Source: an uncultured Clostridia bacterium
GTDB lineage: Bacteria > Bacillota > Clostridia > Christensenellales > Aristaeellaceae
Assembly: GCA_937934775.1 (NCBI GenBank)
Contig: CALGYL010000151.1
Location: 1-6,182 of the forward strand
Direction: 5' to 3'
DNA length: 6,182 nucleotides
In this document: positions 1 to 4,662 of the stretch, in pieces
Layout: each line of letters opens with the position of its first letter
Numbering within the stretch: the first letter of the stretch is position 1
The notes under the pieces: generated by a model
What the model was told of the DNA's origin: nothing
The model's input: the letters and a program-made list of their open reading frames with translations, nothing else
Databases searched by the model: none
Translations under genes and position numbers: made by a program

Positions 1-337
1 CAACATCACCTGGACCTACATCGTCAACAAGGATTCCAAGAACCTCGACGCGGCCAAGAAGTATCTTCTGTACATCCTGACCTCTGAGGACGGCATCAAG
101 TGGGCGACCCAGACCGTCGGCGCCGCTTCCGCCGCCAAGAACGAACTGACCGTCAAGGGCGCGTTGGCCAACGAGGCCGCCGGCTACATCGCCAAGGGCG
201 AAACCAACGCCTGGATCCACACGCTGATGCCGACCGGCTGGGGCGACAACGTGGGCCCGCTCTATCAGGCGTACATGCTGGGCCAGATGACCGCCGATGA
301 CGTCATGTCCCAGATGCAGGACTTCTTCGTCTACTAA
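1..337 (+). CDS. ABC transporter sugar-binding protein, C-terminal end (partial)
   Basis: This is the last 111 codons of an extracellular solute-binding protein; the reading frame starts at base 2 and ends at TAA 335-337. The 5' part, including any lipoprotein signal, lies outside the window. The fragment contains AKKYLLYILTSEDG (fragment residues 18-31), the helix typical of the C-terminal lobe of family 1 sugar-binding proteins, and a C-terminal helical tail that includes GDNVGPLYQAYMLGQMT. Family members are usually about 400-450 residues, so about a quarter is visible. In Gram-positive bacteria such proteins are membrane-anchored lipoproteins that hand oligosaccharides to the permeases. 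The two CUT1 permease genes that follow are the main support for the call. The sugar specificity cannot be read from this fragment. Confidence 0.85.
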   Translation, partial: NITWTYIVNKDSKNLDAAKKYLLYILTSEDGIKWATQTVGAASAAKNELTVKGALANEAAGYIAKGETNAWIHTLMPTGWGDNVGPLYQAYMLGQMTADDVMSQMQDFFVY

Positions 338-366
338 ATCCCTGCCGGAAACGGCCTGATCGTTGG

Positions 367-406
367 GCGGAGCCGCCATCTGCAATGGTGGCGGCTCCGC
401 TTTGTT
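367..406 (+). terminator. Intercistronic hairpin after the binding-protein gene (partial terminator)
   Basis: A 14-bp stem (arms 367-380 and 387-400, one G-T wobble) closes a 6-base loop, TGCAAT, and is followed by only a weak T tract, TTTGTT. It lies 29 bases after the binding-protein stop and before the first permease. Hairpins here are common in sugar ABC operons, where they stop part of the transcripts or protect the upstream mRNA so that more binding protein than permease is made. The interrupted T tract suggests leaky termination; this is inferred from structure alone. Confidence 0.7.
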
Positions 407-416
407 GGATCTTATC

Positions 417-422
417 AAAGGA
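417..422 (+). promoter_or_regulatory. Ribosome binding site that sets the first permease start
   Basis: AAAGGA lies 10 bases before the ATG at 433. The longer in-frame start at 385 falls inside the preceding hairpin and has no Shine-Dalgarno sequence, so 433 is preferred. Confidence 0.65.
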
Positions 423-432
423 TGTGTCCGGT

Positions 433-1329
433 ATGAATGCTGGAAAGCACCCAAGGGCGAAGCTGACAAACGGCCTGCTGTTCGCGCTGTTTACAGGGCC
501 TGCGCTGATCTTTGTCCTCTTTGCGACCGATATCCCCTTTGTGATGAACCTGTACTACTCCGTTTTCGACTGGAACGGCATCAGCTCGACGATGAAGTTC
601 GTCGGGCTGAACAACTTTGTCAAACTTCTGACCGCCGACAAGATGTTCGTCAAGGCGGCGCTGTTCACCCTCCGCTACGCGCTGTATTACGTGGTCATCG
701 TGAACGTCATTTCGCTGACGGTGGCGGTTTCGCTCTCCAAGCCCCGGCGCATCAACACCCTGGGGCGGGCGTTTTATTATGTGCCCTACATCATCAGCCT
801 GACCGCGCTGAGTCTGATCTGGAAGTTCATCTTCGGTCCAGGCTTTGAATCGCTGGGGACGGCCACGGGCTGGGCGTTTTTCGGTTGGAGCTGGGTCGGC
901 ACGCCGAACCTGGCGTTTTATGTGGTGGTCATCATGACCGTCTGGCAGAACGTGGGCTTTTACATGGTCACCTACATCGCGGGTCTGATGGCGGTGCCCC
1001 ACGACGTGCTTGAGGCCGCGACCATCGACGGCGCCACGCGCTTTCAGATGTTCCGGAAGGTTACGCTGCCGCTGATCATGCCGGCGCTGTCCATCTGCTT
1101 GCTGACCTCGCTGACCTTCGCGTTCAAGCTGTTTGATGTGATCATGGTGTTCACAAAGGGCGGCCCGGCGAACTCGACCGTCTCCGTCGCCTACAACATC
1201 TACAAAGAGGCGTTCGTAAACAATAAATACGGCATCGCGACGGCCAAATCTCTGGTGTTCTTCGTGGCGGTGCTGATCGTCACCGTGATTCAGGTCAAGA
1301 TCACAAAGTCCAGGGAGGTCGAGAGCTGA
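433..1329 (+). CDS. CUT1 sugar ABC transporter permease, MalF/UgpA-type
   Basis: This 298-residue integral membrane protein is one half of the transmembrane channel of a carbohydrate-uptake (CUT1) ABC transporter. Six hydrophobic segments can be seen at about residues 12-34, 76-102, 112-135, 159-185, 214-240 and 273-290. The cytoplasmic EAA loop that docks the ATPase reads EAATIDGATRFQMF at residues 194-207, followed by KVTLPLIMP; EAAxxDGA and the downstream LP are the family hallmarks. The length is normal for this group, which lacks the long periplasmic insertion of enterobacterial MalF. The start at 433 is backed by AAAGGA ten bases upstream; an in-frame extension to 385 is possible but unlikely. 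Its stop overlaps the next start by one base (TGATG), which implies coupled translation with the second permease. The substrate is not readable from the sequence; neighbours suggest an oligosaccharide, perhaps mannose-containing. Confidence 0.95.
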   Translation: MNAGKHPRAKLTNGLLFALFTGPALIFVLFATDIPFVMNLYYSVFDWNGISSTMKFVGLNNFVKLLTADKMFVKAALFTLRYALYYVVIVNVISLTVAVSLSKPRRINTLGRAFYYVPYIISLTALSLIWKFIFGPGFESLGTATGWAFFGWSWVGTPNLAFYVVVIMTVWQNVGFYMVTYIAGLMAVPHDVLEAATIDGATRFQMFRKVTLPLIMPALSICLLTSLTFAFKLFDVIMVFTKGGPANSTVSVAYNIYKEAFVNNKYGIATAKSLVFFVAVLIVTVIQVKITKSREVES

Positions 1330-2156
1330 TGGAGAAGCAAAAGAAAATCACCTGGCTCGGATGGCTGATCCTGGCGCTGTCCCTGATGTGGCTCGTGCCG
1401 CTGATCCTGATCTTCCTGAACTCGTTCAAGCCCTACAACGACATGATGCAGAATTTCCTGGCCTGGCCCACATCCTGGCAGTTGGACCGGTATTTTGACA
1501 CCTGGACGACCTTCGGCTTCCCGGTGCTGATCCGAAACACCCTTTTGTACACGGTCGCGTCCGTCCTGGGCATCGTGCTCCTGGCGCCGATGGCCGCCTA
1601 CAAGCTGGCCCGGACCAAGACAAAGTACAGCGCGGTCGTTTTCATCCTGATCATCCTGCCGATGATGGTGCCCTTCCAGGCCTACATGATCACGCTGACC
1701 CGGTTTGCCTCCGTACTGCAGTTGTCCGGCACGAAGACCGGCTACATCTGCGTGTCGATCGGCCTTCTCATGCCGCTGGCCGTCTACATGATCCACGGCT
1801 TCATCAAGAACGTGCCGCTGGATCTGGAGGAGAGCGCGCTGATTGACGGCGCGGGACCATTCACCTGCTACTTCCGCATCGTGCTGCCGCTGCTCAAGCC
1901 CATCCTGACCACGGTGGTCGTGCTGGACGCGCTGGCCACGTGGAACGACGTCATCACCAACCAGCTGATCGTCGGAGGCAAGGAATCGGCGCTGAACCTG
2001 CAAAACGCGCTCTACATGCGCTTTTCCGCCATGGTTTCGGACTGGGAACACGCGCTGCCCGGCATCGTGATGTCCATGATCCCCAGCCTTGCCTTCTTCA
2101 TCATCATGCAAAAGAACATCGTCGGCGGCATCACCGCCGGAGCCGTCAAGGGCTAA
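1329..2156 (+). CDS. CUT1 sugar ABC transporter permease, MalG/UgpE-type
   Basis: This 275-residue protein is the second channel subunit and pairs with the preceding permease. Hydrophobic segments lie near residues 8-30, 70-95, 101-122, 138-158, 185-205 and 243-262. The EAA loop reads EESALIDGAGPFTCYF (167-182) followed by RIVLPLLKP, with the conserved DGA and LP. The motif ATWNDVI (203-209) and the C-terminal tail ending in ITAGAVKG are typical of MalG-type subunits. ATG 1329 overlaps the upstream TGA by one base and has AGGGAGG at 1312-1318, ten bases before it. Neither this operon end nor the rest of the window holds an ATP-binding subunit. The transporter therefore probably uses a shared MsmX/MsmK-like ATPase, as many Gram-positive CUT1 systems do; that is inference. 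Confidence 0.95.
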   Translation: MEKQKKITWLGWLILALSLMWLVPLILIFLNSFKPYNDMMQNFLAWPTSWQLDRYFDTWTTFGFPVLIRNTLLYTVASVLGIVLLAPMAAYKLARTKTKYSAVVFILIILPMMVPFQAYMITLTRFASVLQLSGTKTGYICVSIGLLMPLAVYMIHGFIKNVPLDLEESALIDGAGPFTCYFRIVLPLLKPILTTVVVLDALATWNDVITNQLIVGGKESALNLQNALYMRFSAMVSDWEHALPGIVMSMIPSLAFFIIMQKNIVGGITAGAVKG

Positions 2157-2169
2157 TGGGAGGATTTGT

Positions 2170-2982
2170 ATGAGAATCGGTGTCACGCTTCGCCTGGACC
2201 GGGAGATCGACGCGCAGTTTGCGGAGCTTCGGGAAATGGGCATGGACAGTTGCCAGATCGTCTGCTGGAATGAGGCGGATCTGAACGACGAAATGGCGGC
2301 GCTCGTCAACCGCGCCGCGCGGGACCGGAAGGTCCATATCTCGGCCTTCTGGTGCGGCTGGCCGGGCCCCGTCACTTGGGATTTCTACGAAGGCCACCTG
2401 ACGCTGGGGCTGGTGCCGCCCGTCTACCGGGACCGCCGCACGGAAACCCTGCTGAAGGGCTCGGACTTTGCGAAGAAGCTGAACGTCAAGTATCTGGTGA
2501 CGCACGCGGGCTTCCTGCCGGAGAACCCTTACGCGCCGGACTACCAGGGGGTGCTCACAGCGTTGCGCGCCATCGCCAAACGCTGCGCGCAGAACGGGCA
2601 GTACTTCCTGTTTGAAACCGGGCAGGAGACGCCGGTGACCCTGCGCCGCGTGATCGAGGACATGGGCCTGGACAACGTGGGCGTCAACCTGGACCCCGCC
2701 AACCTCTTGATGTACGGCAAGGCCAACCCCTGCGACGCGCTGGGCGTCTTTGGCAAGTATGTGATGGGCGTCCACTGCAAAGATGGCGCGTACCCGACGG
2801 ACGGGCACATGCTGGGCGAGGAGAAGGCTCTGGGCGAAGGCCTTGTGAATTTTCCCAAGCTGATCGGGCTTCTGAAGGAGCTCGGCTATGCCGGGGATTA
2901 TACCATCGAACGGGAAATTTCGGGCGAGGAGCAGAAGCGCGACATCCTCAAGGCCAAGGCTCTTCTGGAAGCGCTGATCTAG
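2170..2982 (+). CDS. Sugar phosphate isomerase/epimerase-like TIM-barrel protein
   Basis: This 270-residue cytoplasmic protein has the xylose isomerase-like TIM-barrel fold (AP endonuclease 2 superfamily; relatives include IolE, IolI and ketose 3-epimerases). Visible landmarks in order are the N-terminal strand MRIGVTLRLD, THAGF at 111-115, FETGQE with E149, NLDPAN with D175, GVHCKD with H202, LGEG at 221-224 and YTIEREI with E247. E149, D175, H202 and E247 are the expected divalent-metal ligands, so the enzyme looks intact. Length is normal for the family. ATG 2170 is preceded by GGGAGG at 2158-2163 with six bases of spacing. Longer in-frame readings overlap the permease gene and are rejected. 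It lies 13 bases after the permease stop and closes the operon. Its likely job is isomerising or epimerising a sugar or derivative released from the imported substrate; family members differ too much to name the substrate. Confidence 0.9.
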   Translation: MRIGVTLRLDREIDAQFAELREMGMDSCQIVCWNEADLNDEMAALVNRAARDRKVHISAFWCGWPGPVTWDFYEGHLTLGLVPPVYRDRRTETLLKGSDFAKKLNVKYLVTHAGFLPENPYAPDYQGVLTALRAIAKRCAQNGQYFLFETGQETPVTLRRVIEDMGLDNVGVNLDPANLLMYGKANPCDALGVFGKYVMGVHCKDGAYPTDGHMLGEEKALGEGLVNFPKLIGLLKELGYAGDYTIEREISGEEQKRDILKAKALLEALI

Positions 2983-3057
2983 GATCCATCCGCCGGGTAA
3001 CCTATGTTTCATTCGGCGATTCCCTGGACGCCCGCGGCGCAGTTACCAAAACAATCA

Positions 3058-3096
3058 ACGCGGCCTCCGGTTTTTTTCAACCGGGGGCCGCGTTTT
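3058..3096. terminator. Hairpin terminator between convergent genes, probably bidirectional
   Basis: Arms 3058-3072 and 3079-3093 form a continuous 15-bp stem (one G-T wobble) around a six-base loop, TTTTTC. On the plus strand the stem runs into TTTT at 3093-3096, ending the isomerase operon 75 bases after its stop codon. On the minus strand the hairpin starts 15 bases past the regulator stop and is followed by a T-rich run, TTGATTGTTTT. That run is weaker but could stop the convergent transcript. Confidence 0.85.
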
Positions 3097-3108
3097 GTCA
3101 TGCCGCGC

Positions 3109-3939
3109 CTAATCGTTACGCTCCCCGTTCGTCAGCTTCAGGGATTTGCGGTACCCGCTGGGCGATGTATTAAATTGCGCCCGAAAGACCGAGTTGAGCC
3201 GCCCGGCCGAGAAAAAGCCGGAGGAGATTGCCACCTTTTCAAGCGACAGATCCGTCGCCCGCAAAAGCTTCGCGGCCCGCTCGGTGCGCAGCGCGTTCAG
3301 GTATTCCTTGGGAGACATGCCGGTTGCGCGCTGAAACACGCGGAAGAGCTGCGAGCGGCTCAGACCCACGAAGGCGGCCACGTCGGTGATGCGAACCTCC
3401 CGCTGATAGTTGCCCTCCAGGTACCATACCGCCTTTTTGTAATAGCGGGTTTCCGGCTCCTCCTTCACGCTGGACCGGCCCTGTCCGATTTCCGACAGCA
3501 GCTGATACAGGCTCCCCAGCATCGCCATATCCCCCAGGCGCATGTCTGAGGCGGCGCGAAGCATGCGCCGGATACGCTCATACGGGTCGATCTCCGCGTC
3601 CAGCGAAAATACCGGGTCGTCCCGCGTCAGACCAACCATCTCCGTCAGGATCGTCGCGGTGCGGCCTTCGTAACCCACCCAGGCGTAGATCCAAGGATCG
3701 TCGTCGTCGGCCCGGTAGGTGGTCTCCTGCCCGGGGAAAATGATGAAACCGTGTTTGGGGCCGATCCGGTACGTACGGCCGTCCGCGTAAAAAACGCCCT
3801 TACCGGAGGCGATGTAGTGAATCAGGTAGTGGTCCCGCACAGCGGGGCCGTACTGATGCCCCCGCGCGCACACTTCGCTGCCGCACTGACGCACAAATAC
3901 GTCCTTGTCGGCGGATTCGTCGCTCCAGTAAATCTCCAT
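3109..3939 (-). CDS. AraC-family transcriptional regulator, MsmR/RafR-like
   Basis: This 276-residue cytoplasmic DNA-binding protein has an N-terminal cupin-like sugar-sensing domain at about 15-95. It carries RDHYLIHYIASGKG (35-48), then FIIFPGQETTYRAD and DPWIYAWVGYEG, a pattern found in AraC regulators of oligosaccharide uptake operons such as MsmR and RafR. The C-terminal domain holds two helix-turn-helix motifs, at about 183-206 (ITDVAAFVGLSRSQLFRVF) and 232-265, ending with the family signature around FNTSPSGYR. Both domains look complete. The start at 3939 has GGAGA six bases upstream, and an in-frame stop (3967-3969) lies ten codons upstream with no other start between. It converges on the isomerase operon and diverges from the mannosidase. 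It probably controls one or both, activating when the sugar is present. Its own promoter overlaps a candidate operator, which hints at autoregulation. Confidence 0.95.
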   Translation of the reverse strand: MEIYWSDESADKDVFVRQCGSEVCARGHQYGPAVRDHYLIHYIASGKGVFYADGRTYRIGPKHGFIIFPGQETTYRADDDDPWIYAWVGYEGRTATILTEMVGLTRDDPVFSLDAEIDPYERIRRMLRAASDMRLGDMAMLGSLYQLLSEIGQGRSSVKEEPETRYYKKAVWYLEGNYQREVRITDVAAFVGLSRSQLFRVFQRATGMSPKEYLNALRTERAAKLLRATDLSLEKVAISSGFFSAGRLNSVFRAQFNTSPSGYRKSLKLTNGERND

Positions 3940-3951
3940 ACTATTTCTCCA

Positions 3952-3984
3952 TGCAACATTTTGATTCTATTTTGCAACAAATTG
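3952..3984. repeat. Candidate AraC operator: two half-sites spaced 21 bp
   Basis: TGCAACA occurs at 3952-3958 and again at 3973-3979, and both copies continue as two A/T bases then TTG, giving TGCAACAwwTTG with 10 of 12 identical positions. The period is exactly 21 bp, two helical turns, the spacing known for tandem half-sites of AraC-type regulators such as araI1-I2. The site sits directly upstream of the regulator gene and just before the -35 position of a plus-strand promoter with an extended -10 at 4008-4016. It also covers the predicted minus-strand -10. Binding of the adjacent regulator is inferred, not shown. Confidence 0.55.
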
Positions 3985-3997
3985 GTCTGTTCGTCAA
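3969..3997 (-). promoter_or_regulatory. Putative promoter of the AraC gene
   Basis: Read on the minus strand, TTGACG (3997-3992) is followed after 17 bases by CAAAAT (3974-3969). This gives a near-perfect -35 and a four-of-six -10, and predicts a start near 3962 and a leader of about 22 bases with the ribosome binding site at 3950-3946. The -10 overlaps the second TGCAACA half-site, so a bound regulator would probably repress this promoter. Confidence 0.45.
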
Positions 3998-4007
3998 GAA
4001 AATAGGC

Positions 4008-4016
4008 TGTTATAAT
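4008..4016 (+). promoter_or_regulatory. Extended -10 promoter, divergent from the AraC gene
   Basis: TGTTATAAT is a perfect extended -10 element (TGn plus TATAAT). No good -35 hexamer exists at the right distance (3988-3993 reads TGTTCG), which is typical of an activator-dependent promoter. The 21-bp repeat ends just upstream of that -35 position, where AraC-type activators contact RNA polymerase. Transcription would start near 4023 and run toward the mannosidase, 640 bases away, or produce a shorter RNA. Confidence 0.5.
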
Positions 4017-4247
4017 CAATGTAAATTCTGAAATACGGGACGGCGGAAGCGCACAAAAAACCGCGTGAAACTTCCCGTTTGCTTTATGGCAATCCTGTGT
4101 CGGGCTGCCAAAAACGCCTCCACTCCTTTATAGGCGCTCCAAAATCCACAAAACTTGGCGCACAAATCCAACATGGATCCCCCAACCCGGAAAACGCGAA
4201 ATTCGCTCCGACCGGAATTGTTGAAGAATCCGGCGCAGAAATTTGGA

Positions 4248-4279
4248 CGATCCACCGTCACTACAAATAGCGTGGATCG
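4248..4279. repeat. Perfect 8-bp inverted repeat, candidate operator
   Basis: CGATCCAC (4248-4255) and GTGGATCG (4272-4279) are perfect reverse complements separated by 16 bases. The right arm ends one base before a candidate -35 element at 4281. It could be a dimer binding site upstream of that promoter or a stem in a leader RNA. The 24-bp centre-to-centre spacing is a little longer than two helical turns. Confidence 0.35.
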
Positions 4280-4280
4280 G

Positions 4281-4310
4281 TTCAAATCGTTCAAAAGGAC
4301 CGAATATAAA
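4281..4310 (+). promoter_or_regulatory. Possible second promoter toward the mannosidase
   Basis: TTCAAA (4281-4286), an 18-base spacer and TATAAA (4305-4310) match four and five of six consensus bases respectively. A transcript starting near 4317 would have a leader of about 345 bases before the mannosidase. The match is modest and lies in AT-rich DNA, where such pairs arise by chance. Confidence 0.3.
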
Positions 4311-4435
4311 TAGTTTGTTAATTGCGAGCGCAGAGAAGTATGCGGGCGCAGATGTTATCGTGCGCCGATTTCGCCCGGCAGAGCATTGTACGGATAAAAT
4401 TTACATTCCGATGCGTCCGGGTCGCGCGCGCCGTT

Positions 4436-4465
4436 TCCGCTTCAAGCGGAGTGCCCGTGTTTTTT
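4436..4465 (+). terminator. Possible weak terminator or attenuator hairpin in the leader
   Basis: TCCGCT-TCA-AGCGGA (4436-4450) is a perfect six-bp stem with a three-base loop, followed nine bases later by TTTTTT (4460-4465). The gap between stem and T run is too long for a classical terminator. CGGG and CCCG on either side could extend the structure across an internal loop. It lies inside the mannosidase leader, so premature termination is conceivable but weakly supported. Confidence 0.2.
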
Positions 4466-4564
4466 CCGCCGCCGCTGATGCCGATGCAACATTCAATTTG
4501 ATGCCGCTGCTGCGGTACGCCGCGGCGCGCAAAGTCGGCTAAACCAAAGCGCCTGTTCATCGGT

Positions 4565-4595
4565 GCGGCAGTCCGGCTCAAGCGCGGCAGTCCGG
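4565..4595. repeat. Tandem 12-bp direct repeat before the mannosidase gene
   Basis: GCGGCAGTCCGG is present at 4565-4576 and exactly again at 4584-4595, a 19-bp period. Both copies are followed by two variable bases and CAA. Directly after the second copy comes TACAAT (4596-4601), a five-of-six match to a -10 element with no recognisable -35. Repeated sites covering the -35 zone of a weak promoter would suit an activator operator. The sequence is unrelated to the TGCAACA repeat, so a different protein would be needed. Confidence 0.4.
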
Positions 4596-4621
4596 TACAA
4601 TCGACCAAAATACGCAATAAA

Positions 4622-4651
4622 CGCGCCGCAGGCTCCATTCCGACCGGCGCG
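4622..4651 (+). promoter_or_regulatory. Hairpin touching the mannosidase ribosome binding site
   Basis: CGCGCCG (4622-4628) pairs perfectly with CGGCGCG (4645-4651) around a 16-base loop. The last paired base is the first G of the Shine-Dalgarno sequence GGGAG (4651-4655), which lies seven bases before ATG 4663. The GC-only stem next to the ribosome site could dampen initiation or position it; either effect is an inference. Confidence 0.3.
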
Positions 4652-4662
4652 GGAGAAAACGC

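Larger units (their letters stand above)
4017..4662. other. Long intergenic region with no convincing gene; repeated small hairpins
   Basis: No protein gene can be supported in these 646 bases. The open frames (for example 4079-4270 plus, 4243-4542 plus, 4016-4294 minus) start mostly at non-ATG codons, lack ribosome sites, show no family motif and differ in composition from the neighbouring genes. The first 300 bases are about 48% GC. Several small stems can be drawn: 4033-4080; 4084-4113 (TGGCA/TGCCA flanked by TTT/AAA); 4134-4161 (CCAA/TTGG with a two-base bulge); 4212-4233 (CCGGA/TCCGG); 4248-4279; 4436-4450; and 4622-4651. The region could be a long mRNA leader, a small-RNA gene or a dispersed repeat. 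I recognise no known riboswitch or RNA family in it. Confidence 0.5.

Noticed and set aside
385..432. N-terminal extension of the first permease by 16 residues (ATG 385)
   Set aside because: The start lies inside the intercistronic hairpin and has no ribosome site, whereas ATG 433 has AAAGGA ten bases upstream and gives a normal N-terminus.
1290..2375. 361-codon open frame on the minus strand
   Set aside because: It lies antisense to the second permease and the start of the isomerase gene, is rich in His, Gln, Asp and Arg, and is a typical shadow frame of GC-rich coding DNA with no domain.
2146..3012. 288-codon minus-strand open frame
   Set aside because: It is antisense to the complete, motif-bearing isomerase gene and has no recognisable motif.
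2996..3047. GGTAAC/GTTACC inverted repeat after the isomerase stop
   Set aside because: The arms are only six bp with a 40-base gap, so a chance match is likely; the stronger hairpin at 3058-3093 explains the terminator.
4016..4294. 92-codon minus-strand frame in the intergenic region
   Set aside because: It has no ribosome site or family motif, many Phe, Arg and Cys residues, and overlaps the divergent promoter. It looks like non-coding DNA read by chance.
4340..4501. 53-codon ATG frame
   Set aside because: The only GA-rich stretch is one base from the ATG, too close to act as a ribosome site, and the peptide has no recognisable features.
4243..4542. 99-codon plus-strand frame upstream of the mannosidase
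   Set aside because: It begins at TTG with no Shine-Dalgarno sequence, is Arg/Ala-rich without a motif, and spans the candidate promoter and repeats.
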